A DNA stretch of 64,000 nucleotides from Pedobacter sp. WC2423 (GCF_040822065.1 NZ_CP162005.1:5208001-5272000), one strand, 5' to 3'; numbered from the stretch's first letter, positions 17,598 through 26,381 are shown. Numbers and translations: made by a program. Notes: generated from the sequence alone by a model not told the origin.

Positions 17598-17644
17598 AAA
17601 GGAGTATGCTATGTTCAGGCGATCTTGTCTTTGCCTACTCCTTT
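17598..17644. terminator. Branched terminator between ribB and the LysR gene
   Basis: AAAGGAGTA (17598-17606) pairs with TACTCCTTT (17636-17644). The 29-base interior holds CTATGTTCAGGCGA (17609-17622) and a small AGGC/GCCT stem. A near copy of that interior is found in the terminator after thiH (27503). A run of A on one side gives a T-run on the minus strand. It ends ribB and the convergent regulator. Confidence 0.65.
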
Positions 17645-17646
17645 GA

Positions 17647-18519
17647 TTACACTACTTTCATAAATTCTTCCACAAATAACATGGCTGATTTTTTACGGTA
17701 TACCCCTTTTTGCCAGAGGATGAAAGCTTGTTTGTAAAGTTTTTTATCTGAAATCGGTACAGCAGCAATATTTTCCCATGTACTGATTGCCTTTTCATTA
17801 ATAATCGTTGCCCAGTTCCCGGATTCAACCATAGATAGCAGAGAATGCACATCGTTCATTTCGATTCTTGTATTGGGTATAATATTGTTTTTTCTAAAGA
17901 TTTCATCAAATAAATCCCGGGAACTAAAGCCTTTGCTGGGAAGAATCAGGTCTAGTTTTCCGAGTTCTTTTAAAGAGATTTTAGGCAGTTTTGCCAAAGG
18001 GTTTTCTTTGGAGATACCCATGACAATTTTGGAAGAGAATACAGGCTGCATTTCAAAGCCACTGCTGTCGCGCTGCTCATGGAAGGCCAGGATGATATCG
18101 AGATCTGCCATTTTAAGTTTATTTTCCAGTTCACCAGCTGTTCCGTATTCAATGTGGATCATGATACCAGGGTATTTTTCGGAGAAAGGGGTGAGGGCAG
18201 GTAATAGCAGGGAGCTGAAGGCATAGGTTACCCCGATTTTCAGTTCTCCGTTCACCATATTGGCGAGTTCAAAGATGGCCTGCCGGGATTTCTTAATATC
18301 CAGCATGATTTGATGGGCATGTGTCAGAAATACGTTACCGGCTTCTGTTAGCTTTACCTGTTTGCCCATCCGGTCAAACAGCAGCATACCCAGGTCTTCC
18401 TCAAGTTGTTTGATTTGCTGAGACAAAGTGGATTGAGTAACGAAGCAGGCTGCCGCTGCCTCTGTAAAGTGCAGGAGTTCTGCGGCTTTAATAAAATAGT
18501 TAAGTTGTCTGATTTCCAT
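17647..18519 (-). CDS. LysR-family transcriptional regulator
   Basis: 290 residues: N-terminal winged helix-turn-helix (MEIRQLNYFIKAAELLHFTEAAAACFVTQSTLSQQIKQLE, given here only in part as the HTH at 15-45) and a two-lobed LysR effector domain (about 90-290). This is the CynR-like branch by overall feel; the ligand is unknown. It is divergent from an MFS transporter, the usual LysR arrangement, and the intergenic region holds an inverted repeat at 18551-18579 suited to LysR binding. It probably controls the transporter and itself. Confidence 0.88.
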   Translation of the reverse strand: MEIRQLNYFIKAAELLHFTEAAAACFVTQSTLSQQIKQLEEDLGMLLFDRMGKQVKLTEAGNVFLTHAHQIMLDIKKSRQAIFELANMVNGELKIGVTYAFSSLLLPALTPFSEKYPGIMIHIEYGTAGELENKLKMADLDIILAFHEQRDSSGFEMQPVFSSKIVMGISKENPLAKLPKISLKELGKLDLILPSKGFSSRDLFDEIFRKNNIIPNTRIEMNDVHSLLSMVESGNWATIINEKAISTWENIAAVPISDKKLYKQAFILWQKGVYRKKSAMLFVEEFMKVV

Positions 18520-18550
18520 AATCGATCGTTAAAACTAATCAATATCATTA

Positions 18551-18579
18551 AAACTATCAATTTTATAAATAGATAGTTT
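18551..18579. promoter_or_regulatory. Probable LysR operator
   Basis: AAACTATC (18551-18558) and GATAGTTT (18572-18579) are perfect inverted arms around 13 AT-rich bases, including the T-N11-A type pattern preferred by LysR proteins. It lies 32 bases from the regulator start and about 100 from the transporter start. Confidence 0.55.
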
Positions 18580-18675
18580 ATGCCGAAATTTGTATCGGTC
18601 TTTCTGATGAAGCTGCTCCTGAGAGAATTATCACAGTAAATACAGAGAGGCTCTTCAAAATTGTAAAATAATATC

Positions 18676-19890
18676 ATGAATGTTTTCCGGTCGTTAAAAT
18701 CACGTAATTTCAAACTCTTCTTTTATGGACAATCAATATCCCTTATAGGCACATGGATGCAAAAGACGGCGGTCAGCTGGCTGGTTTATCAGCTCACGGG
18801 ATCGGCAGTTTTACTAGGGGTAGTAGGTTTTGTAAGTTTGATTCCTTCGTTGATTTTATCACCTTATGCAGGTAGTCTGGTCGACAGGCATAACCGGTAC
18901 CATATTCTGGTGATTACACAGGTGGTCTCTATGATCCAGGCAGGAGCACTGGCGGCCATTATCTATTTTGGATATAATAATATTCTTTTTATTATCGGAT
19001 TGAGCCTGGTGCAGGGGATTGTCAATGCTTTTGATGTAACCTGCAGACAGTCACTGATGGTAGAGATGGTAAATGATAAAAATGATTTGCCTAATGCGAT
19101 TGCATTGAACTCTTCCATGGCCAATTTTGCACGTATTGCAGGCCCTGCAGTTGCAGGGATTATCCTGAGTACCTTTGGTACAGACATTTGTTTTCTGGGG
19201 AATTTCTTAAGCTATATTCCGGTACTGATCTGTTTATTCATGATGCGTTTACCAGTGCAGATGATTACTAAATCAACTAAAAGCATTTGGGTGGAACTGG
19301 AAGAAGGTTTCAGGTATGTAACAGGAGATAAAGAACTGAGCAGCATGCTCATGATGATCGGGGTCAGCAGTCTTTTTGTAATCCCTTTCAACACACTGAT
19401 GCCAATCTTTGCTAAAGATATTTTCGATGGAGATGCTAAAACTTTCAGCTGGTTTGAAAGTGCAGCGGGGCTGGGTTCAATTATCAGTGCCATTTATCTG
19501 GCCAATTTAAAAGATAGCAGTACCCTGATTAAATTAACAACTATTGCAGGAGCTGTATTGGGAGGTAGTTTATTATTCCTTGCTTTTGCACCACAATTGC
19601 CTGTTGCCTTATTATTTATGGGAATATCCGGAGTGGGTATGATGGCGCAATCCTCAGCTATTAATACTTATATTCAAACACATGCAGTTCCAGAAATGCG
19701 GGGACGTGCAATCAGCTATTACGTAATGGCTTACCAGGGACTGATTCCTGTGGGTAGTTTATTGATTGGCTGGGTTGCTCATTTGATTGGCCCAAGACCG
19801 GCAGTATTAATCGAAGGGTTAATAGGAATAACTGCTACCGGTATCTTTGCCTATTATAAAAGCAGACAGGCAGCAGTTAAAACTATATAA
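18676..19890 (+). CDS. MFS transporter (EntS-like, MFS_3 type)
   Basis: 404 residues with about twelve membrane helices. The start RSLKSRNFKLFFYGQSISLIGTWMQ and the loop SPYAGSLVDRHNRYHIL are typical of the MFS_3 group, which includes the enterobactin exporter EntS and putative drug exporters. It probably exports a small molecule by proton antiport; the substrate is unknown. Regulation by the divergent LysR gene is likely. A strong hairpin follows the stop codon. Confidence 0.85.
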   Translation: MNVFRSLKSRNFKLFFYGQSISLIGTWMQKTAVSWLVYQLTGSAVLLGVVGFVSLIPSLILSPYAGSLVDRHNRYHILVITQVVSMIQAGALAAIIYFGYNNILFIIGLSLVQGIVNAFDVTCRQSLMVEMVNDKNDLPNAIALNSSMANFARIAGPAVAGIILSTFGTDICFLGNFLSYIPVLICLFMMRLPVQMITKSTKSIWVELEEGFRYVTGDKELSSMLMMIGVSSLFVIPFNTLMPIFAKDIFDGDAKTFSWFESAAGLGSIISAIYLANLKDSSTLIKLTTIAGAVLGGSLLFLAFAPQLPVALLFMGISGVGMMAQSSAINTYIQTHAVPEMRGRAISYYVMAYQGLIPVGSLLIGWVAHLIGPRPAVLIEGLIGITATGIFAYYKSRQAAVKTI

Positions 19891-19894
19891 TCTA

Positions 19895-19921
19895 ATGCGC
19901 GTATCAGAACGATACGCGCAT
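19895..19921. terminator. Hairpin terminator after the MFS gene
   Basis: ATGCGCGTATC and GATACGCGCAT form a perfect 11-base stem with a five-base loop (AGAAC), between two convergent genes. No strong T-run follows, so it may act as a shared end structure. Confidence 0.7.
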
Positions 19922-19942
19922 CAGGTTTGAATACTCACCCGC

Positions 19943-20341
19943 TTAAATACTCAATCCCCCGAATGTGCTGAACAGGATAATTGACAACACAATCAGCGTG
20001 ATTAATACATATAGCTTATCTTTTTCCAGTGCAAAGGCGACCAGTGAAAATACAATTCTTATAATCGGGGTCGCAATCAGAATAACCACACCTAACTGGA
20101 TGATTTCTTTTGCACTTCCTTCGCCTAATCCTTTAATGATCCCTGTCAGGCTGGTATAACCTTCGCCTTCTCCATGAAATGTGCCGTAGTCAGGAAGACC
20201 CGAGCCTTGCTGGAATAGATACCAGGTTCCGCCGATGATGGCAACCGCTCCTGAGATGAATACACCATATCTTAAAACCTGACCGATCAGCTGTTGCATA
20301 TCGTAGTCAGTTACTTTTTTAGTTTCTTTACTGTTAGTCAT
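19943..20341 (-). CDS. DUF1634 membrane protein
   Basis: 132 residues with three membrane helices and the family features QLIGQVLRYGVFIS near the start and LGVVILIATPIIRIVFSL in the middle. DUF1634 proteins are nearly always encoded beside a TauE/SafE-type permease, as here (five bases apart), and are taken to be its partner. Function otherwise unknown. Confidence 0.88.
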   Translation of the reverse strand: MTNSKETKKVTDYDMQQLIGQVLRYGVFISGAVAIIGGTWYLFQQGSGLPDYGTFHGEGEGYTSLTGIIKGLGEGSAKEIIQLGVVILIATPIIRIVFSLVAFALEKDKLYVLITLIVLSIILFSTFGGLSI

Positions 20342-20346
20342 GTTTC

Positions 20347-21180
20347 CTAGAATTTATGATTAAAACCATTGTAAATCATGTTGAGGGCGATAGCGGTAAT
20401 CGCAAAACTGAAGATGATCTTCAACCATTTGACGTCGATCTTCATCAGTAGCTTTGAACCTGTAAAAGCACCCGCAAGTACACCGATAATTACTGGAAAG
20501 GCAATGCCAGGGTCGATGTAGCCTCTTTGCAGATACACCACTGCGCTTGCAGCCGCAGTTACCCCAACCATGAAATTACTGGTGGTCGTACTTACCCGGA
20601 AAGGAACACGCATGGCACTGTCCATCGCTAGTACTTTTAAAGCACCAGATCCTATTCCTAATAATCCTGAAAGCATCCCGGCAAGGGTCATAATAGAGAA
20701 TCCGCCACCTATGTTTTTTAGTTTATAGTCTACTATACCCTCTTTTGCAGGATAACTGCTATTTAATTTGAGCAGGTAGGAAAGTTTACTCCCTTCTGCC
20801 AATGCACCTTCATGTTTCTTTCTTAAGGTCATTGCCGCAGAAAAAATCAAAGTAACACCAAATAGTATCGCTACAATGTTAACAGGAGTATAAATCGCCA
20901 GAATGGCTCCCATTACTGCGCCTGCAGTCGTTGCAATCTCCAGGAACATCCCGAGGCGGATATTGGTAATACCTTCTTTCACATAGGCACTTGCAGAGCC
21001 GGAAGAGGTGGCGATCGAAGCGACGAGTGCTGCACCGATTGCGTAGCGGATATCAACATGAAAAAATAGGGTCAGCAAGGGTATAATTACCACCCCGCCG
21101 CCTAAACCAGTTAGTGAACCAGCAAGTCCTGCAAGATAAGCCCCCAATAACAGGATCAGGGTAAAGGTTAAAATTGTCAT
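20347..21180 (-). CDS. TauE/SafE family permease
   Basis: 277 residues, about eight membrane helices in two repeats (GLAGSLTGLGGGVVIIPLLT and GMLSGLLGIGSGALKVLAMD, each with the Gly-rich family motif). The family exports sulfite, sulfoacetate and other organic anions. The substrate here is unknown. It is encoded with DUF1634 and follows a GntR regulator gene by 24 bases, so control by that regulator is likely. Confidence 0.88.
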   Translation of the reverse strand: MTILTFTLILLLGAYLAGLAGSLTGLGGGVVIIPLLTLFFHVDIRYAIGAALVASIATSSGSASAYVKEGITNIRLGMFLEIATTAGAVMGAILAIYTPVNIVAILFGVTLIFSAAMTLRKKHEGALAEGSKLSYLLKLNSSYPAKEGIVDYKLKNIGGGFSIMTLAGMLSGLLGIGSGALKVLAMDSAMRVPFRVSTTTSNFMVGVTAAASAVVYLQRGYIDPGIAFPVIIGVLAGAFTGSKLLMKIDVKWLKIIFSFAITAIALNMIYNGFNHKF

Positions 21181-21204
21181 GAGTTGTATGATTAATGATA
21201 GTTT

Positions 21205-21855
21205 TTAGTAATTGTTATCTAGTAAAGTTTTGATGAGCTGTTCTGCCGCGGCCTGATCCCTGTTCACAATCGCAGTTGCCAGTTCTTCATGCCATACCTG
21301 GCTCCTGGAAAAGTAGACCATATTTTGCTCTTTGCGTTTAGTGAAAAAATCGCGGATTACTGAGGTGAAGTTCTGATACAGGTCAATTAATACTTTGTTT
21401 TTTGAAGCTTTCGCAATGCTGACGTGGAATGCTATATCTGCGTCTGTGCATTTTTGCTGCTGATCGGTATCGATAGCTTTTTTTCGTTGCAAAAGATGAT
21501 TTTGCATCGCAGCCAGATCTTCTTCAGTTCTGTTCAGACAGGCAAGTTTTACAATTTCTTTTTCGAGTAAGGAACGAACGGTATTAATTTCTTCAAAGTC
21601 TGCCCGGCGCAGACGCTGCGCAAGAGTTTCCTCTTTTATTTTTGAGGCGACAAAAGTACCTGAACCTTGCTGTACTTTAAGGATGCCGGAGATCGCAAGG
21701 GTTTTTATCGCTTCCCTGATCGTAGAACGGCCAACTTCATAACGTTCCATCAGTTCAGGTTCTGATGGGATTTTTGTGCCTTTTTTTAGTTTGCCAGAGG
21801 TGATATCGCTTTTGAGGGCAGCGATTACTTTGTCTGATAAATTGATTCTTTTCAT
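21205..21855 (-). CDS. GntR-family regulator, FadR (FCD) type
   Basis: 216 residues: N-terminal winged helix (KLKKGTKIPSEPELMERYEVGRSTIREAIKTL) and a helical FCD effector domain (about 80-216) with the metal-binding type residues D in DADIAFH and H in the same helix. FadR-type regulators usually answer to sugar acids or organic acids. It heads an operon with the TauE permease. Two palindromes AAACATC-T-GATGTTT upstream are its likely operators, suggesting self-control. Confidence 0.88.
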   Translation of the reverse strand: MKRINLSDKVIAALKSDITSGKLKKGTKIPSEPELMERYEVGRSTIREAIKTLAISGILKVQQGSGTFVASKIKEETLAQRLRRADFEEINTVRSLLEKEIVKLACLNRTEEDLAAMQNHLLQRKKAIDTDQQQKCTDADIAFHVSIAKASKNKVLIDLYQNFTSVIRDFFTKRKEQNMVYFSRSQVWHEELATAIVNRDQAAAEQLIKTLLDNNY

Positions 21856-21960
21856 CTGTGTTAGCTATTATCTTTCTTGTCAGATGGAGCCTTTGAGGGT
21901 TAAAATAATTATTGATCCTGGGGTTTAATAAGTATTTTAACCCTATCGCTTTCGTGAATT

Positions 21961-22010
21961 AAACATCTGATGTTTCAAAGGTATGTAATCGCATCATACA
22001 TCTGATGTTT
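21961..22010. promoter_or_regulatory. Two operator palindromes, probable GntR sites
   Basis: AAACATC-T-GATGTTT is perfect at 21961-21975, and a second copy (ACATC-T-GATGTTT) lies at 21998-22010; the centres are 35 bases apart. They lie about 106 to 149 bases upstream of the gntR start and just before the thiamine riboswitch, so one or both operons could be controlled. Confidence 0.6.
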
Positions 22011-22103
22011 GTAATGTAAAAGTGACAAGAGAAGTTATGCTTTTTGAAGAGGATTTTTTAATAAATTTCTTTTCTTATTAAAAATGTTATAGGTTTACAA
22101 AAA

Positions 22104-22174
22104 ACTTTAGGGGTGCCTTGTGCTGAGATATACCCTTTGAACCTGATGCAGTTAGTACTGCCGAAGGGAAAAGT
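22104..22174 (+). promoter_or_regulatory. TPP riboswitch (THI element)
   Basis: The conserved parts are all present: P1 ACTTT (22104-22108) with AAAGT (22170-22174), GGGGTGCC, CTGAGATA, ACCCTTTGAACCTGATGCAG and CCGAAGGGAA. It binds thiamine pyrophosphate and lowers expression of the thi genes that follow. A -7-like box TAGGTTTA at 22090 fits a start of transcription just before P1. Confidence 0.95.
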
Positions 22175-22178
22175 AAGG

Positions 22179-22201
22179 CCACAACTATGTTGCTGGTTTT
22201 T
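22179..22201 (+). terminator. Candidate riboswitch-controlled terminator
   Basis: CCACAAC and GTTGCTGG can pair (one bulge) around TAT and are followed by TTTTT at 22197. This stands five bases after the P1 stem of the TPP riboswitch and would serve as its expression platform by early termination. The stem is short, so the assignment is moderate. Confidence 0.45.
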
Positions 22202-22246
22202 CATTCCTTATACAGGTCATTCCTATCGTTATTAAAAATGAAAAGA

Positions 22247-22450
22247 ATGGAAATTACTGTAAATCATCAAACTTATTCTATTGCAGGTTCATGTTCTGTA
22301 ATACAACTTTTAACTGCAGTTTTGCAGGTTTCAGGAAGCGGTATTGCGGTGGCTGTTAATCAGTCAGTCGTCTCTAAATCTGACTGGTCTGTATACCATC
22401 TTCAACCCGGAGATCAGGTCATGCTCATCAAAGCAACTCAAGGAGGATAA
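22247..22450 (+). CDS. thiS: Sulfur carrier protein ThiS
   Basis: A 67-residue ubiquitin-like protein ending in the required Gly-Gly (KATQGG), which is adenylated and thiocarboxylated to deliver sulfur to the thiazole ring. Start chosen at ATG 22247 (MEITVNHQTYSIAG), giving the normal family length. An ATG at 22238 is close, and one at 22187 lies in the candidate terminator hairpin and would give an atypical hydrophobic extension. First gene after the riboswitch. Confidence 0.88.
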   Translation: MEITVNHQTYSIAGSCSVIQLLTAVLQVSGSGIAVAVNQSVVSKSDWSVYHLQPGDQVMLIKATQGG

Positions 22451-22491
22451 TCCATTAATTTCTGTTTGCAACCTAACAAAATCACATAACG

Positions 22492-24375
22492 ATGAAAGTA
22501 GAAAAAATTCCAGATGGCCAGGTCATCAGCAGGGAGCCCTTCCCGGCTTCCCGTAAAGTTTTTGTAAAAGGCGAGCTTCATGCTATTGAAGTGGCCATGC
22601 GTGAAATCAGCCTTAGCGAAACCAAAATACATAATGGTTTTGGCCTGACAGAGAAAAATCCGTCCGTAACAGTTTATGATACCAGCGGGCCTTATACAGA
22701 TCCGAATGCGCATATTGATGTTAAAGCGGGCTTGCCGCGAATCCGGGAACGTTGGGTGACCGATAGAGGTGATGTAGAAAAACTGGATCAGATTACCTCT
22801 GCTTATGGTGCACAGCGATTGGCAGATCCTTCACTAGATCAATTGCGTTTCTCTTTTCAGCATCAGCCATACCGTGCAAAAGCTGGACAGAATGTATCTC
22901 AGATGCACTATGCCAGAAAAGGGATCATTACTCCCGAAATGGAATATATCGCAATCAGAGAAAATCAAAGAATAGAACTTTGGAATAACGAAAAAGGGGA
23001 GCAGGCTGAAGCGATGAGCCATCAGCATGCAGGAAATAGCTTCGGTGCCAATACACCTAAGGGATTTATTACACCAGAATTTGTACGTCAGGAAGTAGCT
23101 TGTGGAAGAGCCGTTATTCCATCGAATATCAACCACCCTGAATCTGAACCCATGATTATCGGCCGGAATTTCCTGGTTAAGATTAATGCAAACATTGGTA
23201 ATTCGGCAGTGACTTCCAGTATTGAGGAAGAAGTTGAAAAAGCGGTGTGGGCATGCCGCTGGGGTGCGGATACCATTATGGATTTATCAACTGGTAAGAA
23301 TATCCATGAAACAAGAGAGTGGATTATCCGGAATTCACCAGTTCCAATCGGTACAGTTCCAATTTATCAGGCGCTTGAAAAAGTAAACGGTAAAGCAGAA
23401 GACCTGACCTGGGAACTGTTTAGAGATACATTAATTGAGCAGGCTGAGCAAGGAGTTGATTACTTTACTATCCATGCAGGCGTGTTATTAAGATATATCC
23501 CGCTGACCGCAAAAAGAATTACGGGTATAGTTTCAAGAGGTGGATCAATCATGGCAAAATGGTGCTTAGCACATCATCAGGAGAGTTTTCTGTATACACA
23601 TTTTGAAGAAATCTGTGAGATCATGAAAGCCTATGATGTTGCCTTTTCATTAGGTGACGGATTAAGGCCTGGATGTTTGGCTGATGCCAATGATGCTGCA
23701 CAGTTTGCAGAGCTGGAGACATTAGGTGAACTGACAAAAATTGCCTGGAAACATGATGTACAGACTATTATTGAAGGTCCTGGCCACGTACCGATGCACA
23801 TGATTAAGGAAAATATGGAGAAACAGCTGGAACATTGCGGGGAAGCTCCATTTTATACTTTGGGCCCCCTGACTACAGATATTGCACCTGGATATGACCA
23901 TATTACTTCAGCAATTGGTGCAGCTATGATTGGTTGGTACGGAACTGCGATGTTGTGTTATGTGACGCCAAAGGAACATTTGGGTTTACCAAATAAGAAA
24001 GATGTAAAGGACGGAGTAATCACTTATAAAATTGCGGCACATGCGGCAGATCTGGCAAAAGGACATCCCGGTGCGCAATACCGGGATAATGCTTTGAGTA
24101 AAGCCAGGTTTGAATTCAGATGGGAAGATCAGTTTAATCTTTCACTTGACCCGGATACTGCCAAAGAATTTCATGATGAAACACTTCCTGCGGATGGGGC
24201 TAAAATCGCTCACTTCTGTTCAATGTGCGGCCCGAATTTCTGCTCGATGAAAATCACGCAGGATGTAAGGGAATATGCTGTTAAACAAGGATTGGATGAA
24301 GCTGCAGCACTGGCGAAAGGTATGGAAGATAAATCGCGCGAATTCACAGCAAAAGGAAGTGAAATATATTTGTAA
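22492..24375 (+). CDS. thiC: Phosphomethylpyrimidine synthase ThiC
   Basis: 627 residues. Radical-SAM enzyme that rearranges aminoimidazole ribotide to hydroxymethylpyrimidine phosphate. The non-classical Fe-S motif CSMCGPNFCSMK is near the C-terminus, and the core includes SYGAQR-like AYGAQRLADPS, MHYARKGIITPEMEY, DLSTGKNIHETREWI and EGPGHVPMH. Full length with the usual ThiC N-terminal domain. It starts 41 bases after thiS, and its stop abuts the next ATG. Confidence 0.96.
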   Translation: MKVEKIPDGQVISREPFPASRKVFVKGELHAIEVAMREISLSETKIHNGFGLTEKNPSVTVYDTSGPYTDPNAHIDVKAGLPRIRERWVTDRGDVEKLDQITSAYGAQRLADPSLDQLRFSFQHQPYRAKAGQNVSQMHYARKGIITPEMEYIAIRENQRIELWNNEKGEQAEAMSHQHAGNSFGANTPKGFITPEFVRQEVACGRAVIPSNINHPESEPMIIGRNFLVKINANIGNSAVTSSIEEEVEKAVWACRWGADTIMDLSTGKNIHETREWIIRNSPVPIGTVPIYQALEKVNGKAEDLTWELFRDTLIEQAEQGVDYFTIHAGVLLRYIPLTAKRITGIVSRGGSIMAKWCLAHHQESFLYTHFEEICEIMKAYDVAFSLGDGLRPGCLADANDAAQFAELETLGELTKIAWKHDVQTIIEGPGHVPMHMIKENMEKQLEHCGEAPFYTLGPLTTDIAPGYDHITSAIGAAMIGWYGTAMLCYVTPKEHLGLPNKKDVKDGVITYKIAAHAADLAKGHPGAQYRDNALSKARFEFRWEDQFNLSLDPDTAKEFHDETLPADGAKIAHFCSMCGPNFCSMKITQDVREYAVKQGLDEAAALAKGMEDKSREFTAKGSEIYL

Positions 24376-24969
24376 ATGGAACTCATAGCCGTCACACGTC
24401 CGGATTATTTTCAGGGAGAGGGCGAATTGATTAATGCTTTGTTTGGTGCGGGGCTTCAATTGTTGCATCTCAGGAAACCGGAAAGTGAGGAGGCTGGATT
24501 TATGAAGCTGATGAAGGAGATCAATCCGGATTATTACCGGTCAATTTCTATTCATCAGCATCATGAGCTGGCAAACAGGTTTTCAATCCGCAGGCTTCAT
24601 TATCCCGAAAAACTATGGAAGCTTACTGGCGCAAAAAAAAGAATAGAACTTTTTACCGATGGCTTTCATTTAAGCCGTTCTGTTCATGAATGGGGCCCGC
24701 CAGAAGATACTGCCTTTCTGGATTATGTTTTTTTTGGGCCAGTATTTAATAGTATTTCTAAAGTGGGTTATCAAAGTATAGTGGATAAGAATTTTAGTCT
24801 GACTGCTGTTCCCGAAGGGCTGAAGGTATTTGGTATCGGAGGGGTTACAGCAGCACTGTTTCAGGAATTACAGCGGATGAATTTTGACGGTGCCGTTGTT
24901 CTTGGGGCTCTTTGGAATCACCCGTCCGATGCAGTAAAAGAATTTGAAAAAATGATTAAATCATTATAA
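24376..24969 (+). CDS. Thiamine phosphate synthase-like protein (TenI/ThiE family)
   Basis: 197 residues with a TIM-barrel pattern of the ThiE/TenI group: LQLLHLRKPE at the front, YVFFGPVFNSISKVGYQ in the middle (ThiE: GPIF..K) and FGIGGVTAALFQE near the end. The phosphate- and pyrophosphate-binding residues of true ThiE are only partly kept: the VNDR segment is replaced (SIHQHHELANRF). A full ThiE follows directly, so this one may be a TenI-like thiazole tautomerase or a degenerate paralog. The start codon abuts the thiC stop. Confidence 0.75.
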   Translation: MELIAVTRPDYFQGEGELINALFGAGLQLLHLRKPESEEAGFMKLMKEINPDYYRSISIHQHHELANRFSIRRLHYPEKLWKLTGAKKRIELFTDGFHLSRSVHEWGPPEDTAFLDYVFFGPVFNSISKVGYQSIVDKNFSLTAVPEGLKVFGIGGVTAALFQELQRMNFDGAVVLGALWNHPSDAVKEFEKMIKSL

Positions 24970-24972
24970 GAT

Positions 24973-25623
24973 ATGTTAATTGATCAGTTACATTATATAT
25001 CGCAGCCCCCTGAAAATGGGACACACCTTACTGCGATTGAGAAAGTATTGCAGGCAGGTGGTCAATGGATACAATTGCGGGTTAAGGAGCAACCGGAAGA
25101 TGTTGTACTTGAACTCGCTGTTCAGGCCAGTCGTTTATGCGAAAAGTACGGTGCAAAATTAATTGTAAATGACTATCCTGAACTGGCTTTGAAATCTGGC
25201 GCTTATGGAGTACATCTGGGTTTAAATGATATGCCTGTAGCGCAGGCAAGGGCTATTCTGGGAAAGGATAAGTGTATTGGCGGAACGGCAAATACTTTTG
25301 AAGATATATGCAGAAGGGTAGCGGAAGGTGCGGATTATATAGGTCTGGGGCCTTTCCGTTTTACCACGACCAAGCAAAATTTAAGCCCGGTACTTGGTCT
25401 TGGTGGTTATCAAAAGCTGATGGAACAAGTGCGTGCGGCCGGTATTCAATTACCCATTATTGCCATTGGTGGTATTACAACTCAGGATATTGCGCGTATT
25501 CTTCAAACAGGGATTTATGGAATTGCAGTCTCTGGTTTACTCACACAGGGTGTTGATCTGGCTGGAAATATTGGCTTGATCTATCAGAAATTAAACCTTA
25601 ATTCAAAACAAACGATATGTTAA
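24973..25623 (+). CDS. thiE: Thiamine phosphate synthase ThiE
   Basis: 216 residues. Joins the pyrimidine and thiazole moieties to make thiamine phosphate. Motifs of the family in order: GGQWIQLRVKE, LIVNDYPELALKSGAYGVHLGLNDM, GGTANTFED, ADYIGLGPFRFTTTK and IIAIGGITTQDI. Catalytic and substrate residues expected for ThiE are visible. It begins three bases after the TenI-like gene and overlaps thiG by seven bases, part of one tight operon. Confidence 0.93.
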   Translation: MLIDQLHYISQPPENGTHLTAIEKVLQAGGQWIQLRVKEQPEDVVLELAVQASRLCEKYGAKLIVNDYPELALKSGAYGVHLGLNDMPVAQARAILGKDKCIGGTANTFEDICRRVAEGADYIGLGPFRFTTTKQNLSPVLGLGGYQKLMEQVRAAGIQLPIIAIGGITTQDIARILQTGIYGIAVSGLLTQGVDLAGNIGLIYQKLNLNSKQTIC

Positions 25624-26381
25624 CTATTGCAGATAAAGTATTTACCTCCCGTTTATTTACAGGGACGGGAAAGTTCAGCTCAGCAGAAATCATGGAGCAG
25701 GCGTTGCTGGCTTCTGGTTCGGAACTGGTTACTGTAGCCTTAAAAAGAGTTGATCTGAAGAATGAGGAAGACGATATATTGAGCAGGTTAAATTACCCGC
25801 AGCTTAACTTATTACCAAATACTTCGGGTGTAAGGAATGCGAAGGAAGCTGTTTTTGCAGCGCAGATGGCCAGAGAAGCTTTGCAGACCAACTGGATTAA
25901 GCTGGAGATTCATCCTGATCCTAAATATTTAATGCCTGATCCTATTGAGACGTTAAAAGCAACTGAAGAACTGGCGAAATTGGGTTTTATGGTGTTGCCG
26001 TATATTCATGCTGACCCGGTATTGTGCAAGCATTTAGAGAGTGCCGGTACTGCTGCGGTTATGCCTTTAGGTTCGCCAATAGGAAGTAATAAGGGGTTGA
26101 AAACTATTGATTTCCTTGAAATTATCATTAGTCAGAGTAATGTGCCTGTTATTGTGGATGCTGGAATTGGTGCGCCTTCGGATGCTGCAAAAGCTATGGA
26201 AATTGGCGCGGATGCAGTATTGGTGAATACGGCAATTGCTGTTTCCAGAGATCCGGTTAAAATGGCCGAAGCGTTTAAGATTGCAGTCATTGCCGGAAGG
26301 ATGGCTTTTGAAGCTAAATTAGGATCTGTCAATTCATATGCTGTGTCAAGCAGCCCTTTAACTTCTTTTCTGGATGACTGA
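25617..26381 (+). CDS. thiG: Thiazole synthase ThiG
   Basis: 254 residues, TIM barrel. Condenses 1-deoxyxylulose 5-phosphate, dehydroglycine and ThiS thiocarboxylate to the thiazole. Motifs: FTSRLFTGTGKFSS, ELVTVALKRVD (Schiff-base Lys region near residue 43; K98-type Lys in NWIKLEIHPDP), VMPLGSPIGSNKGL and VDAGIGAPSDAAKAMEIGADAVLVNTAIA. Normal length. Overlaps thiE and thiH at its two ends. Confidence 0.95.
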   Translation: MLTIADKVFTSRLFTGTGKFSSAEIMEQALLASGSELVTVALKRVDLKNEEDDILSRLNYPQLNLLPNTSGVRNAKEAVFAAQMAREALQTNWIKLEIHPDPKYLMPDPIETLKATEELAKLGFMVLPYIHADPVLCKHLESAGTAAVMPLGSPIGSNKGLKTIDFLEIIISQSNVPVIVDAGIGAPSDAAKAMEIGADAVLVNTAIAVSRDPVKMAEAFKIAVIAGRMAFEAKLGSVNSYAVSSSPLTSFLDD

